In this document: positions 8,319 to 16,322 of the stretch, one piece after another
How the letters are laid out: each line of letters opens with the position of its first letter
Numbering within the stretch: the stretch's first letter is position 1
Source of the DNA: Bacillus sp. FJAT-50079
GTDB taxonomy: Bacteria > Bacillota > Bacilli > Bacillales > Bacillaceae_C
NCBI RefSeq assembly: GCF_018343515.1
Contig: NZ_JAGYPD010000002.1
Location: 186,001 to 250,000, forward strand
Direction of reading: 5' to 3'
Length of the DNA: 64,000 nucleotides
Notes under the pieces: model-generated
Told to the model about the DNA's origin: nothing
Database searches by the model: none
Seen by the model: the letters and a program-made list of their open reading frames with translations, nothing else
Made by a program: the position numbers and the translations under genes

Positions 8319-8447
8319 TTGAAATCAACTCAAAAATCATTAGCGCCCAGAAATCCTAATAAACGACTTTGCGTAGCGAGAAACATTACCTTTGCTGTCC
8401 AAAAAGAAAACGAACACTGGCTAAGATTATTCGCAAGGAGGGCGTAA
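8319..8447 (+). CDS. Second SpoIISB-like small protein
   Basis: A 42-codon basic ORF (MKSTQKSLAPRNPNKRLCVARN..., ending RLFARRA). It repeats the PRNPNKR motif of the antitoxin gene at 8048 in a similar position, but the two proteins otherwise differ. TTG 8319 lies 11 bases after AAAGGA; an in-frame ATG at 8307 is too close to that site. It lies beyond the spoIIS terminator, so it needs read-through or its own promoter. It may be a second antitoxin, comparable in position to B. subtilis spoIISC, or a decaying duplicate. Confidence 0.55.
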   Translation: MKSTQKSLAPRNPNKRLCVARNITFAVQKENEHWLRLFARRA

Positions 8448-8493
8448 ATACCTTAAAGAAAACAACCTAATAAATAGAAAAACCTCATTCGAT

Positions 8494-9099
8494 TTAGTCG
8501 TGATCCGTCCATACGACTTTATATAAGAAGGCCAACTCCGTTTCTTCCATGCCCATGGGCAGTTCGCCATTTTCGTTTCCGACAGAACGCAGCTCGTTTT
8601 TCGTTGTACCTAGCCACGCCGCTAAATAAACAGGTTTATTTTTCTCTAAAGTGACCTTCTCGCCGATTAGCTTATTAAAAGAGGATACTGTCATCGCATT
8701 ATTTGAATAATTCGTTGTAACATGCCCAGAAGGTACACCAGCTATTAATTTTATAGGGTGATTTTTATCCATCGTGTTGCTTATTGCAAAAGAAATGATG
8801 CTATCATTAAACGTAGCTTCGGGTCCCTTCGAAGTCGTAAGCAACTCCTCCTTAAACTCGCCGTTTTCATATACCTCTACGGAAAATTGTAAATCATCCT
8901 CTACCTTTAAAGTACCTGTTAACATAAAAAATTCAATCCATCCCACATCTGTTTTACTTATGAGAAAACTTTCCTTTTCACTCAAATTATATGGCTTAAT
9001 CGTTAATTTTGATGACGTTTTTTCTTTTTCTGCACCTACACACCCCGTTAAAAGCATGCCGAGCACCGCAAACAAACAAAATAGCTTCACATTTCTCAT
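8494..9099 (-). CDS. Lipoprotein of unknown function
   Basis: A 201-residue protein with a lipoprotein signal: RNVK, a hydrophobic core, and lipobox LLTGC with the modified Cys at residue 20. The mature part is beta-rich (alternating hydrophobic strands such as LQFSVEVYENGEF and PVYLAAWLGTTKNEL), so it should sit on the outer face of the membrane. I do not recognise the family. It stands alone on the - strand between the spoIIS locus and the ArsR cluster. Confidence 0.65.
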   Translation of the reverse strand: MRNVKLFCLFAVLGMLLTGCVGAEKEKTSSKLTIKPYNLSEKESFLISKTDVGWIEFFMLTGTLKVEDDLQFSVEVYENGEFKEELLTTSKGPEATFNDSIISFAISNTMDKNHPIKLIAGVPSGHVTTNYSNNAMTVSSFNKLIGEKVTLEKNKPVYLAAWLGTTKNELRSVGNENGELPMGMEETELAFLYKVVWTDHD

Positions 9100-9210
9100 T
9101 TTTCACACTCCGCAAATCATTCGTTCCACTCATTATTTCAGATGATCGCTTTATGCTCAATAAGCTTCTACATAAATTGTCACTTATAAATAACAATAAT
9201 ACTTAGATGG

Positions 9211-9260
9211 TTGACTAGACACCTTTCAGTGTCATATAATTACGACACTGAAAGGTGTCT
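9211..9260 (+). promoter_or_regulatory. Promoter enclosed in a perfect 17-bp palindromic operator
   Basis: TTGACT (9211-9216) and TATAAT (9235-9240) are spaced by 18 bases. Arm AGACACCTTTCAGTGTC (9217-9233) fills the spacer and is matched perfectly by its reverse complement at 9244-9260, so the -10 box lies in the loop. A dimeric repressor bound here would block RNA polymerase. The ArsR gene 26 bases downstream is the obvious candidate. Confidence 0.85.
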
Positions 9261-9285
9261 AATTCAGAAAAGTGGAGGGAGGATT

Positions 9286-9603
9286 TTGAATAATACTTAC
9301 CAGCGTGATGTTTATGTCGCTATTGCAGATCCAACGAGACGAAAATTAATACGATTGTTAGCAGATTCAGATGAGTTACCCCTATACGAATTAACTCCTC
9401 ACTTTCAAATAGGGCGTACAGCTGTTTCCAAACATTTGGCGATCCTTAAAGAAGCTGATTTAGTAACCAACCGGAAAATTGGTAGAGAAACAAGGTATCG
9501 ATTAAATGCAGCTCCTTTGCAGGAAATTAAGGATTGGTTATCTTTTTATGAGAAGTTTTGGAATGAAAGAGCGATATTACTAAAAAATATATTGGAGGAA
9601 TAA
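9286..9603 (+). CDS. ArsR-family transcriptional regulator
   Basis: A 105-residue winged-helix repressor. The helix-turn-helix is about residues 35-60 (YELTPHFQIGRTAVSKHLAILKEADLV) with the wing NRKIGRETRYRLN. No metal-binding cysteine motif (CVC) is present, so it belongs to the ArsR subgroup found beside AHSA1 (SRPBCC) genes. TTG 9286 behind GGAGGGAGG is the start. It probably represses its own operon through the palindrome at 9217-9260. The next gene starts 3 bases after its stop. Confidence 0.88.
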   Translation: MNNTYQRDVYVAIADPTRRKLIRLLADSDELPLYELTPHFQIGRTAVSKHLAILKEADLVTNRKIGRETRYRLNAAPLQEIKDWLSFYEKFWNERAILLKNILEE

Positions 9604-9606
9604 ACC

Positions 9607-10002
9607 ATGGCGGATTTATCATTAGACTTTCAATTTAAGAGTTCCATCAATAAAGTATGGGATGCTTTAACACATTCAGATACTCTTGCACAATGGGTAA
9701 TGGAAAATAATTTCAAACCAATCGTAGGATATAAATGTCAGTTTCGAAATGAACAAATAGGCTTAATCGTAGATAGTGAAGTGTTGGTAGTGGACAAGCC
9801 TTATAAATTATCTTACACATGGGTAGGTGGACCAATCAACACGATCGTCACATGGACATTGAAACAAGAGGGTGAAACAACTCATTTACATCTTGACCAT
9901 TCAGGCTTCGAAAAAGAAAATCAAGCATTCCATGGCGCGAAATATGGTTGGGCAAGTAAAGTAAACGAACTGAAAAAAATATTAGCGGAAGAGATGGCTT
10001 AA
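9607..10002 (+). CDS. SRPBCC/AHSA1 (Aha1-type) domain protein, copy 1
   Basis: A 131-residue START-fold (SRPBCC) protein, beginning LDFQFKSSINKVWDALTHSD and followed by the LSYTWVGG...TIVTWTL strands of the AHSA1 family. These proteins form a hydrophobic ligand pocket; the ligand is not known here. It is a close paralog of 10782-11177 but lacks about five residues in the middle (after QFRNEQIG). It is in an operon with the ArsR gene. Confidence 0.85.
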   Translation: MADLSLDFQFKSSINKVWDALTHSDTLAQWVMENNFKPIVGYKCQFRNEQIGLIVDSEVLVVDKPYKLSYTWVGGPINTIVTWTLKQEGETTHLHLDHSGFEKENQAFHGAKYGWASKVNELKKILAEEMA

Positions 10003-10020
10003 TTTAAAGGAGTAAGTGAA

Positions 10021-10719
10021 ATGAGTTTTTTTAAAGATACATTTTCCATATTCAAAAAAAGAGAACTTGCATTTTTAGAAAGGAATAAAGAATCCGACAG
10101 TGTGTATACTTTTTTATTCGAAAAAGAAAATGAGTTAACGTGGAGTGCGGGGCAACATGGTTTATTCACAATTACCCATAAGAAGATAAAAAACGCTATA
10201 CGACCATTCAGTGTAGCATCTTCTCCAACAGAGAATGTTATTCAAATTACTACAGAAATTAGCGATAAGCCAAGTGAATTTAAAAAGGCTTTGCTGGAAC
10301 TAGAAAAAGGAATGAAAATTAAAATGAGTGGACCAGTAGGATCTTTTTATTTAAAAGATAACAGTCCATCTCTCTTAATTGCTGGTGGCATTGGCATTAC
10401 ACCGTTTCGGGCAATGGTCAAACAATTAGAGGCAGAAAATAATGGAATCGTGAAACAAGTAAAACTACTCTATTTAGATAGTGAAAAACCCTATATATAT
10501 AAAGATGAACTTGATCAAACGTCAATCAATGTAACTTACCTTAAATCGAGGGATGAATTATATGGAGAAATAGATGCATTTATTACCTCAAATAAACATA
10601 ATGGCAAATACTTTATTGCAGGTTCGAAGTCAATGGTAGAGTCGATTACCAATCATTTGAAAAATAATAATATCCCAAAACGGAATATTAAGAAGGATTC
10701 CTTTTGGGGGATTCATTGA
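10021..10719 (+). CDS. FAD/NAD-binding oxidoreductase (ferredoxin reductase-like)
   Basis: A 232-residue flavoprotein reductase with two domains. The FAD-binding barrel has RPFSVAS (about residues 61-67), the usual RxYS-type isoalloxazine site. The NAD(P)-binding domain has LLIAGGIGITPFRAMV (about 118-133) and a C-terminal KKDSFWGIH. No 2Fe-2S domain is attached, so it needs a separate electron partner. It sits between two AHSA1 genes under the ArsR promoter, 18 bases after the first. Confidence 0.85.
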   Translation: MSFFKDTFSIFKKRELAFLERNKESDSVYTFLFEKENELTWSAGQHGLFTITHKKIKNAIRPFSVASSPTENVIQITTEISDKPSEFKKALLELEKGMKIKMSGPVGSFYLKDNSPSLLIAGGIGITPFRAMVKQLEAENNGIVKQVKLLYLDSEKPYIYKDELDQTSINVTYLKSRDELYGEIDAFITSNKHNGKYFIAGSKSMVESITNHLKNNNIPKRNIKKDSFWGIH

Positions 10720-10781
10720 TCGCGGATTTTTTTAAAACGTATTAAGTTGAAAGCTACGTAAAAAAATTAGGAGGAATAATC

Positions 10782-11177
10782 ATGGCAGAATTATCAATGG
10801 ATTTTCAGTTTACAAGTTCGATCGAAAAAGTGTGGAAAGCATTAACTGATTCGGATACTCTTGCAAAATGGATCATGGAAAATGACTTTAAACCAGTCGT
10901 TGGACATACATTTCAATTTCGAACAGAACCGACAGAATGGTGGAGCGGGCTAATTGAAGGCGAAGTGCTTATTGTGGACCCACCAAATCGGTTGTCCTAT
11001 ACTTTCGCCAGCGGAGAGGAGCACACGGTTACTTGGACGCTACAAGATGCAGGGGACGGAAAAGTGAATCTCCATCTCGAACAAACCGGAATTTCAAGTG
11101 AGCAGGGAGCAGAAGGCGCGAAGTATGGATGGATGAACTGGTTCGAAGGGTTTGAAAAGGTGTTAGAAGATCTGTAA
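10782..11177 (+). CDS. SRPBCC/AHSA1 domain protein, copy 2
   Basis: A 131-residue AHSA1-type protein, clearly duplicated from the gene at 9607: MAELSMDFQFTSSIEKVWKA against MADLSLDFQFKSSINKVWDA. It keeps the EWWSGLIEGEV segment that copy 1 has partly lost, so this is the more canonical copy. AGGAGG precedes the ATG. It is the last gene of the ArsR cluster. Confidence 0.88.
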   Translation: MAELSMDFQFTSSIEKVWKALTDSDTLAKWIMENDFKPVVGHTFQFRTEPTEWWSGLIEGEVLIVDPPNRLSYTFASGEEHTVTWTLQDAGDGKVNLHLEQTGISSEQGAEGAKYGWMNWFEGFEKVLEDL

Positions 11178-11194
11178 GGTCAAACATATAGAAA

Positions 11195-11236
11195 AACAAA
11201 TGGCTCGGTATCCGACCGGGCCGTTTGCTTTTTTTG
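11195..11236 (+). terminator. Terminator ending the ArsR cluster
   Basis: AAATGGCTCGGT pairs (with G-U) with ACCGGGCCGTTT, followed by a T run broken by one GC pair. Confidence 0.85.
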
Positions 11237-11305
11237 TATTAATATTAGATTTAAAGTTGTCTACATGGCCATACTTTTATATAGAGATTGGAGAGGATAT
11301 CAAAT

Positions 11306-14300
11306 ATGAAAATCAATCAATTGATTGCCAATAATATTAACCGTTTAGATGCTGGCTTGCCGGAAGATCAATCGTTAGGAATTGCCGGTTTATCCGGTTC
11401 TGGTAAAACAACTTTCTGTCAAACGATTGGCGAGGAATCGAAGAAGCGTCTCGTTTCCTTATTGCCTAAGGCGGAATATCAGTATTTATTTCCAAATATA
11501 ATGGAAACGAATTTTAGCGCCATTAAAATGAAGGAAATGCCTCTCGTTCTCTTTCTCGGCAAATCATCTATTTCTTCCAATCCACGGTCAACGATTGGCA
11601 CCCATACTGGCGTTTTTAAAGAGATTCGTGAGCGGCTTGCCGAAAAGTTTCATCTTTCTCCAGAAGTTTTTTCTTTTAATAATGAATTAGGCTGGTGCCC
11701 TAAATGCAAAGGGCGCGGTACGACCCAAAATGTCGAGTGTAAAAAATGTGAAGGTAGGCGTTATAAACCAGAGGTTGAACAATATAAGATAGAATTATTG
11801 GGGCAACCACACCGTATTTCCGATATTAACAACTTAAGTGTTGAATCGATTCTTGCTCTTTCAGATGAATTACATATTAGTGAAGCTAAACAACATATTC
11901 TTGAAAACATCATCAATATGAATATTGGTTATTTAACATTAAATCGAATTATGGGAACATTGTCAGGCGGAGAATTGACACGGCTTTACCTGGCTGAATT
12001 TATGGCAGCAAGTGAAAATACCGTAATTATTATTGACGAAATCTCCGTAGGACTTGATCACCAAACGCTATTAAAAATTTTAGAAGAGATTAAACAATTG
12101 GGATATAACAACCAAATTTGGCTGATCGATCACTCTGACACCGTGTTAGATACAGCGAATGAGCAATTATTTTTTGGGCCCGGAAGCGGTAAATACGGTG
12201 GAAAAATTGTCGAAGAATCACCGCGTCCAGAACCAATCTATTGGGAACGTAATCAGGAAGCACCAGCAGAATACTATCAATTTCAGGATCTATATTGCCG
12301 TAATATTCAAATGGCCCAATTTCAAATACCTAAGAACAGACTTGTAACCGTAACTGGTGAGTCCGGCTGTGGTAAATCTACACTTGTTAATGAATGTATT
12401 GCCAAAGATTTTTTGAAACGATATCCAAAAGATAAGCTGGTCATGGTCGGACAAGATCGAAACCAATCGATTACGAGCCGCTCAACAGTTGCAACATTTC
12501 TTGATATTAAAAGGAAACTCACAAAATATAGTGATGAGATTGATGATATTTTTGAGCGCTCAATTGAAGATATTATTGAAGAACTCCCAAATGAAGACAT
12601 CGCATATAAACGCCTAAGCTTATTAATTAAACTTGGATTAGGTTATTTGACATTAGAAAGAAAAACACAAACCTTATCAACCGGTGAATTCCAATGTGTT
12701 CACTTAGTTTCTGAACTATTCGCGAACTTCAGAAACCCACATACGCTGTTTATATTTGATGAGCCTTCAAAAGGATTATCACAAAATATATTAAACCAAT
12801 TTATTGATAGTATTAGGAACATTCTCCAAGATGAATCTGTCAGCATCATTATGATTGAACATAACGCCTATATGCTGGAAAGCTCTGATTTTATCGTTGA
12901 TTTTGGCAAAAGGCAGCTTGAGCCTGTTAAACATCTTGCTGCTGTCAGTCACGATGATTATTTTCGTCAAAAACAGGATGCGGATAAAACCGAATCACTG
13001 CGTATTTCTTCAGCACTCCAGCGGCAAAAGGGGATTGATTACTTAGAAGAAAATCATATTGGGTACTTTAAACTTGCAGAAAACGTCTATAAGGGTGGCA
13101 TTTTAAAAAGCTTATCATCCATGGCCCGTTTGATTTACGGCGAGTACGAATCTGAGACGATTGCACCAGTTATCGCCATTGATCTTGAAAGGCATTTGTA
13201 TAGTCAGTATAGCTTTCTTTATGAGATAGGTGGATTAATCAACCATATCGTAGCGGCGCATCCGACAAATAAAGACACAAGAAGCTTTGATTTTTATCAT
13301 CAAGAAAATCATTGTCCATCATGTTCGGGACGTCTTAAAATCGAAATCTTTGATAAAGAGCTTGTGATTCAAGACAAAAACCTTCCATTCTGGGATGGTT
13401 TATTTTATCCGGAAATCATGGAAGTATTAAAATTTTATCAATATCCTAAATTAGAATTCTTATTTGAAGAAATTAAGAATGAACTTGGTCATGATCTGAC
13501 AAAAAGCTATAATGAAATGTCCGATGAAGAAAAACACACTTTTTGGTATGGATATTTTGAAAAGTCATTTTATGATAAGAAAGGCAAGGCACGCAGAACA
13601 TGGGTAGGTTTTAATACGATCCTTGGTATGTATATTGTCGTTTCAAAATCAGTGATTAAAGAGCAGATGAAAGCCTCTAAAGAAATGATTACATGTCCTA
13701 TTTGTGAGGGGACAGTTTTAAATCACCGTAAACCTCTTACATTTGGAGGCACAGATATTCGTGAAATGATTAACGAGCCGATTGACCAAGTATTGAAAAT
13801 AGTAGGAGATCTACCAGTACTCGTCAAATTGAAGTCAATTGTAGGTGGCGATATGATTTTAATAGAGGATGTCTCTTTACTATCTAGGAAGACACAAGTC
13901 GCGCTGAAAATGCTTGAACTCGAGTTAGCAAGTTTTGTTGGTTATGAAATGGTATTACAAAATGTCTTACCATTCTGGGACACAATCAAAGACAATATCG
14001 AATCCATTAGCAGCAAAAACAAAGTGACCATTTGTGATTTTCCAAATATATACGAAACAAGAGAAACAATTATTGATAAATATTTCACAAACGGTAAATA
14101 CAAAAAACTGACATACGTTTATGAAGCATTTGGCTATAAAAAAATCGTCACCCAAATCAATAAAATTAAAAAAAGCCATCCATGCCCATTTTGTAAAGGG
14201 AAAAAGGTGATTTCAGAAGACAATCTCCACGATGGTGTATACAAATTAACGATCCCATGTGTGAGTTGTGAGGCAAGTGGCATCAACGATGAAGGTCGGA

Positions 14301-14476
14301 CCGAAATCGTCGAAGGCGTAGATGTGCAAACGTGGCTAACAGGCAAAGTAAAGGACGTGGTAGATGGAAGCTTATACACAGAAGCGGTTGCAGACATTCC
14401 AATTTTCAATCGTATTCGCGAGTTGAATAAACAGGATATGATGGCGGTTTATCAATGTCTCGAGCAGAATGATTAA
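11306..14476 (+). CDS. UvrA-like ABC ATPase with a degenerate third cassette
   Basis: A 1056-residue UvrA relative. Cassette 1: Walker A GLSGSGKTT (28-36), zinc module CPKC/CKKC (131-148), signature LSGGE (219), Walker B IIIDE (about 241-245) and H-loop His 276. Only about 95 residues separate Walker A from the zinc module, so the UvrB-binding domain is missing. Cassette 2: GESGCGKST (351-359), LSTGE (457) and FIFDEP (482-487). Residues about 600-1056 repeat the plan of the UvrA N-terminal half: CPSC with LVIQDKNLPFWDG, then CPIC...FGGTDIREM, then LSRKTQVALKMLEL and MVLQNVLPF in place of signature and Walker B, but with no Walker A. CPFC/CVSC (960-988) closes it. ATG 11306 follows GGAGAGG. 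It is probably a DNA- or drug-related UvrA paralog that does not work with UvrB. Confidence 0.8.
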   Translation: MKINQLIANNINRLDAGLPEDQSLGIAGLSGSGKTTFCQTIGEESKKRLVSLLPKAEYQYLFPNIMETNFSAIKMKEMPLVLFLGKSSISSNPRSTIGTHTGVFKEIRERLAEKFHLSPEVFSFNNELGWCPKCKGRGTTQNVECKKCEGRRYKPEVEQYKIELLGQPHRISDINNLSVESILALSDELHISEAKQHILENIINMNIGYLTLNRIMGTLSGGELTRLYLAEFMAASENTVIIIDEISVGLDHQTLLKILEEIKQLGYNNQIWLIDHSDTVLDTANEQLFFGPGSGKYGGKIVEESPRPEPIYWERNQEAPAEYYQFQDLYCRNIQMAQFQIPKNRLVTVTGESGCGKSTLVNECIAKDFLKRYPKDKLVMVGQDRNQSITSRSTVATFLDIKRKLTKYSDEIDDIFERSIEDIIEELPNEDIAYKRLSLLIKLGLGYLTLERKTQTLSTGEFQCVHLVSELFANFRNPHTLFIFDEPSKGLSQNILNQFIDSIRNILQDESVSIIMIEHNAYMLESSDFIVDFGKRQLEPVKHLAAVSHDDYFRQKQDADKTESLRISSALQRQKGIDYLEENHIGYFKLAENVYKGGILKSLSSMARLIYGEYESETIAPVIAIDLERHLYSQYSFLYEIGGLINHIVAAHPTNKDTRSFDFYHQENHCPSCSGRLKIEIFDKELVIQDKNLPFWDGLFYPEIMEVLKFYQYPKLEFLFEEIKNELGHDLTKSYNEMSDEEKHTFWYGYFEKSFYDKKGKARRTWVGFNTILGMYIVVSKSVIKEQMKASKEMITCPICEGTVLNHRKPLTFGGTDIREMINEPIDQVLKIVGDLPVLVKLKSIVGGDMILIEDVSLLSRKTQVALKMLELELASFVGYEMVLQNVLPFWDTIKDNIESISSKNKVTICDFPNIYETRETIIDKYFTNGKYKKLTYVYEAFGYKKIVTQINKIKKSHPCPFCKGKKVISEDNLHDGVYKLTIPCVSCEASGINDEGRTEIVEGVDVQTWLTGKVKDVVDGSLYTEAVADIPIFNRIRELNKQDMMAVYQCLEQND

Positions 14477-14513
14477 ATTTATTCGCTTCAAGGATTACAC
14501 TATAAGAAAGATA

Positions 14514-14546
14514 AAGAAACCATAAAGGGAGACTTTATGGTTTCTT
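14514..14546 (+). terminator. Inverted repeat after the UvrA-like gene
   Basis: AAGAAACCATAAAG (14514-14527) pairs perfectly with 14533-14546. There is no T run on either side, so it may be a terminator or an mRNA-end structure. Confidence 0.55.
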
Positions 14547-14621
14547 GTAATGTGCCAGTACATTTTAATACAACGGATTTTTTGAAGCGAGGCAATATAT
14601 ATTTATAAAGGAGATCGAGGT

Positions 14622-15251
14622 ATGACAGAATTTTGGGTATCAAGTTTTATTGAAAATCAAATGATGTGGGGGTTTGAACCTTCAGATTCCGCAATGTTAA
14701 CTAAGGACTTTTTCCTTGAGAAGAAAGTTAAGGATATATTGATTCCTGGTATTGGCTACGGCAGAAATGCCAAGGTTTTTATTGACAACGGAATAAATGT
14801 AACAGGTATTGAGATTTCAAAAACAGCGATTGAATTAGCATGGCAGAATGGGCTTGATCTCAATATTTATCATGCTTCAGTAACCGATATGCCATTTGAT
14901 AACAAACTTTATGATGGTATATTTTGTTACGCACTTATTCACTTATTGAATAAGCAAGAAAGAGAGAAGCTTATTAAAGATTGCTACAACCAATTAAAGC
15001 CAAACGGGTATATGGTTTTTATCACTATTTCAAAAGAAGCTCCGATGTTTGGTAAGGGTAAACTACTGGGGAAAGACTATTTTGAGATTATGGAAGGCGT
15101 AAAAATGTTCTTTTATGATTCTGACTCGATAAAAGAAGAATTTGGAAATTATGGACTGATAGAAATTTCGGAAGTTGTTGAGCCCCATAAGAATATGGAA
15201 CATAAGCCTCCATTTAAATTCACAATGGTAAAATGTAAAAAAGAAGGGTAA
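14622..15251 (+). CDS. Class I SAM-dependent methyltransferase
   Basis: A 209-residue methyltransferase. Motif I is ILIPGIGYGRNAKVF (about residues 39-53), the acidic SAM-ribose residue is in VTGIEIS (about 62-68), and motif IV is FDNKLYDGIFCYALIHLL (about 90-107). The layout resembles the thiopurine/tellurite-resistance (TehB-like) group. The substrate is not evident. GGAGATCGAGGT precedes the ATG. It stands alone. Confidence 0.85.
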   Translation: MTEFWVSSFIENQMMWGFEPSDSAMLTKDFFLEKKVKDILIPGIGYGRNAKVFIDNGINVTGIEISKTAIELAWQNGLDLNIYHASVTDMPFDNKLYDGIFCYALIHLLNKQEREKLIKDCYNQLKPNGYMVFITISKEAPMFGKGKLLGKDYFEIMEGVKMFFYDSDSIKEEFGNYGLIEISEVVEPHKNMEHKPPFKFTMVKCKKEG

Positions 15252-15284
15252 ATGTGTTTGCAATTTATTCTGAAGTAATGAGGG

Positions 15285-15310
15285 AAGGGAAGCCAAAGGG
15301 CTTCCCTTTA
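15285..15310 (+). terminator. Terminator after the methyltransferase
   Basis: AAGGGAAGCC (15285-15294) pairs with GGCTTCCCTT (15299-15308). Confidence 0.7.
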
Positions 15311-15327
15311 AAATTCTCCATTATGCA

Positions 15328-15412
15328 AATTGTTATCTCAATATAGTTAAAATGGGTGAGGATGAGAAAAAACACGGGGTTACACAAAGAAATTGTTATA
15401 TCAATATAATTC
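15328..15412. repeat. Two near-identical 22-base direct repeats
   Basis: The block containing AATTGTTATCTCAATATAG (about 15329-15347) recurs as AATTGTTATATCAATATAA (about 15391-15409) with few changes. The second copy contains the palindrome TTATATCAATATAA. No gene overlaps. They could be binding sites or duplication scars. Confidence 0.4.
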
Positions 15413-15579
15413 AACATTAGAGATTTAATCAATAAAAACAATTATGATAGATCATTGATGAAATCACGAGGGATAATATAAAAATAAATCTTTTTAATAG
15501 TTAGTAAAGATTTTCGAGCAAAAGGTTATATTTCGTCTGTTGGATAGAGGAATTCACACAAACAAGTTATTTTAAACGA

Positions 15580-15789
15580 TTAAAAAGAACTTAATGAAAT
15601 TTGATCTTGCATAAAACAACGCACACTAGACGATGCGAGTTCATATAAATCTATAGATCGGTAGTTAGAAGTCAAAAACTCACCGTAAAGCTTTAAATCG
15701 AACGCGTAACTAGTTAAGGTGTTCATAGAATAGTTTTTCGCAACTTGTAAATACATAAGATAATCATCCGTAGTTTGAACGTAAATCAT
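15580..15789 (-). pseudogene. Tyrosine recombinase fragment (N-terminal core-binding domain)
   Basis: A 69-residue remnant with the SAM-like core-binding fold of XerC/XerD-type integrases: DDYLMYLQVAKNYSMNTLTSYAFDLKLYGEFL. The catalytic domain with the R-H-R-Y residues is absent, and the frame ends after MQDQ. It lies 2.6 kb from dif among other remnants. It is probably the trace of an integrated element or a defunct recombinase, and is not functional on its own. Confidence 0.6.
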
Positions 15790-16200
15790 AATTATTAGAC
15801 CTACCGGGAATTATTCAGTCCAACCCAAGACATTAAATTCGAAACCATTTATTATGAGAAGAACCCTGAGTGTTATGAGAATTTTGAATATGATAGTCAA
15901 CTTGAGCCTAGTTAGGCGACTATAATCTCGATCCTGAAGTTGATTTAAAGATAACATCATATGATACAAAAAGGGCATTCGAAAAAATACTTAAAACTAA
16001 TCGCCTTACAAAGAGGATTTCGCTGAGGATTACATAAATCCACCCTAGGAGGGCCCTTGTTTAACAAAAATGAATTTTAAGTAATATAAATATGGTTGTT
16101 AAAAAGTGTACCTAAACTAACGGGGCAGTTTAATTAAAGAAAGAAAGTATAAGATGTATTATACTGAATATTACGACACAAACCTATTATAGGTGTTTTT
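15790..16200. other. Gene-remnant region
   Basis: There is no intact gene. Short protein-like frames occur on the + strand, for example one ending near 15914 (TIYYEKNPECYENFEYDSQ) and one of about 35 codons (YNLDPEVDLKITSYDTKRAF...) ending near 16036. They look like decayed coding DNA of unknown origin. Confidence 0.4.
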
Positions 16201-16202
16201 GG

Positions 16203-16272
16203 TATGTATAACTGCCGAAATGTGGATTACCACGAGGGAATACAAACTTATAATAGCCGTACGCCAGGGCAA
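16203..16272 (+). promoter_or_regulatory. Probable ZTP (pfl) riboswitch
   Basis: The order of conserved elements fits the ZTP motif. P1 strand TGTAT (16205-16209) pairs with ATACA (16240-16244). ACTGCCGAA follows the first strand, then hairpin GTGG-ATTA-CCAC (16222-16233) and GAGGGAA. After an A/T-rich linker comes the 3' block GCCGTACGCCAGGGCA. ZTP riboswitches sense ZTP/ZMP, the signal of 10-formyl-THF shortage, and normally turn genes on. A terminator-like hairpin follows directly, then the DJ-1/PfpI gene. The ACTGGCG element reads ACTGCCG here. Confidence 0.65.
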
Positions 16273-16307
16273 AGCATTAGAATTTATCAAATGCTTTATA
16301 TTATTTT
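16271..16307 (+). terminator. Terminator hairpin of the riboswitch expression platform
   Basis: AAAGCATT (16271-16278) pairs with AATGCTTT (16289-16296), followed by ATATTATTTT. It begins at the end of the aptamer, as expected for ligand-controlled termination. Confidence 0.6.
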
Positions 16308-16322
16308 AGGGGAGACGATTAA

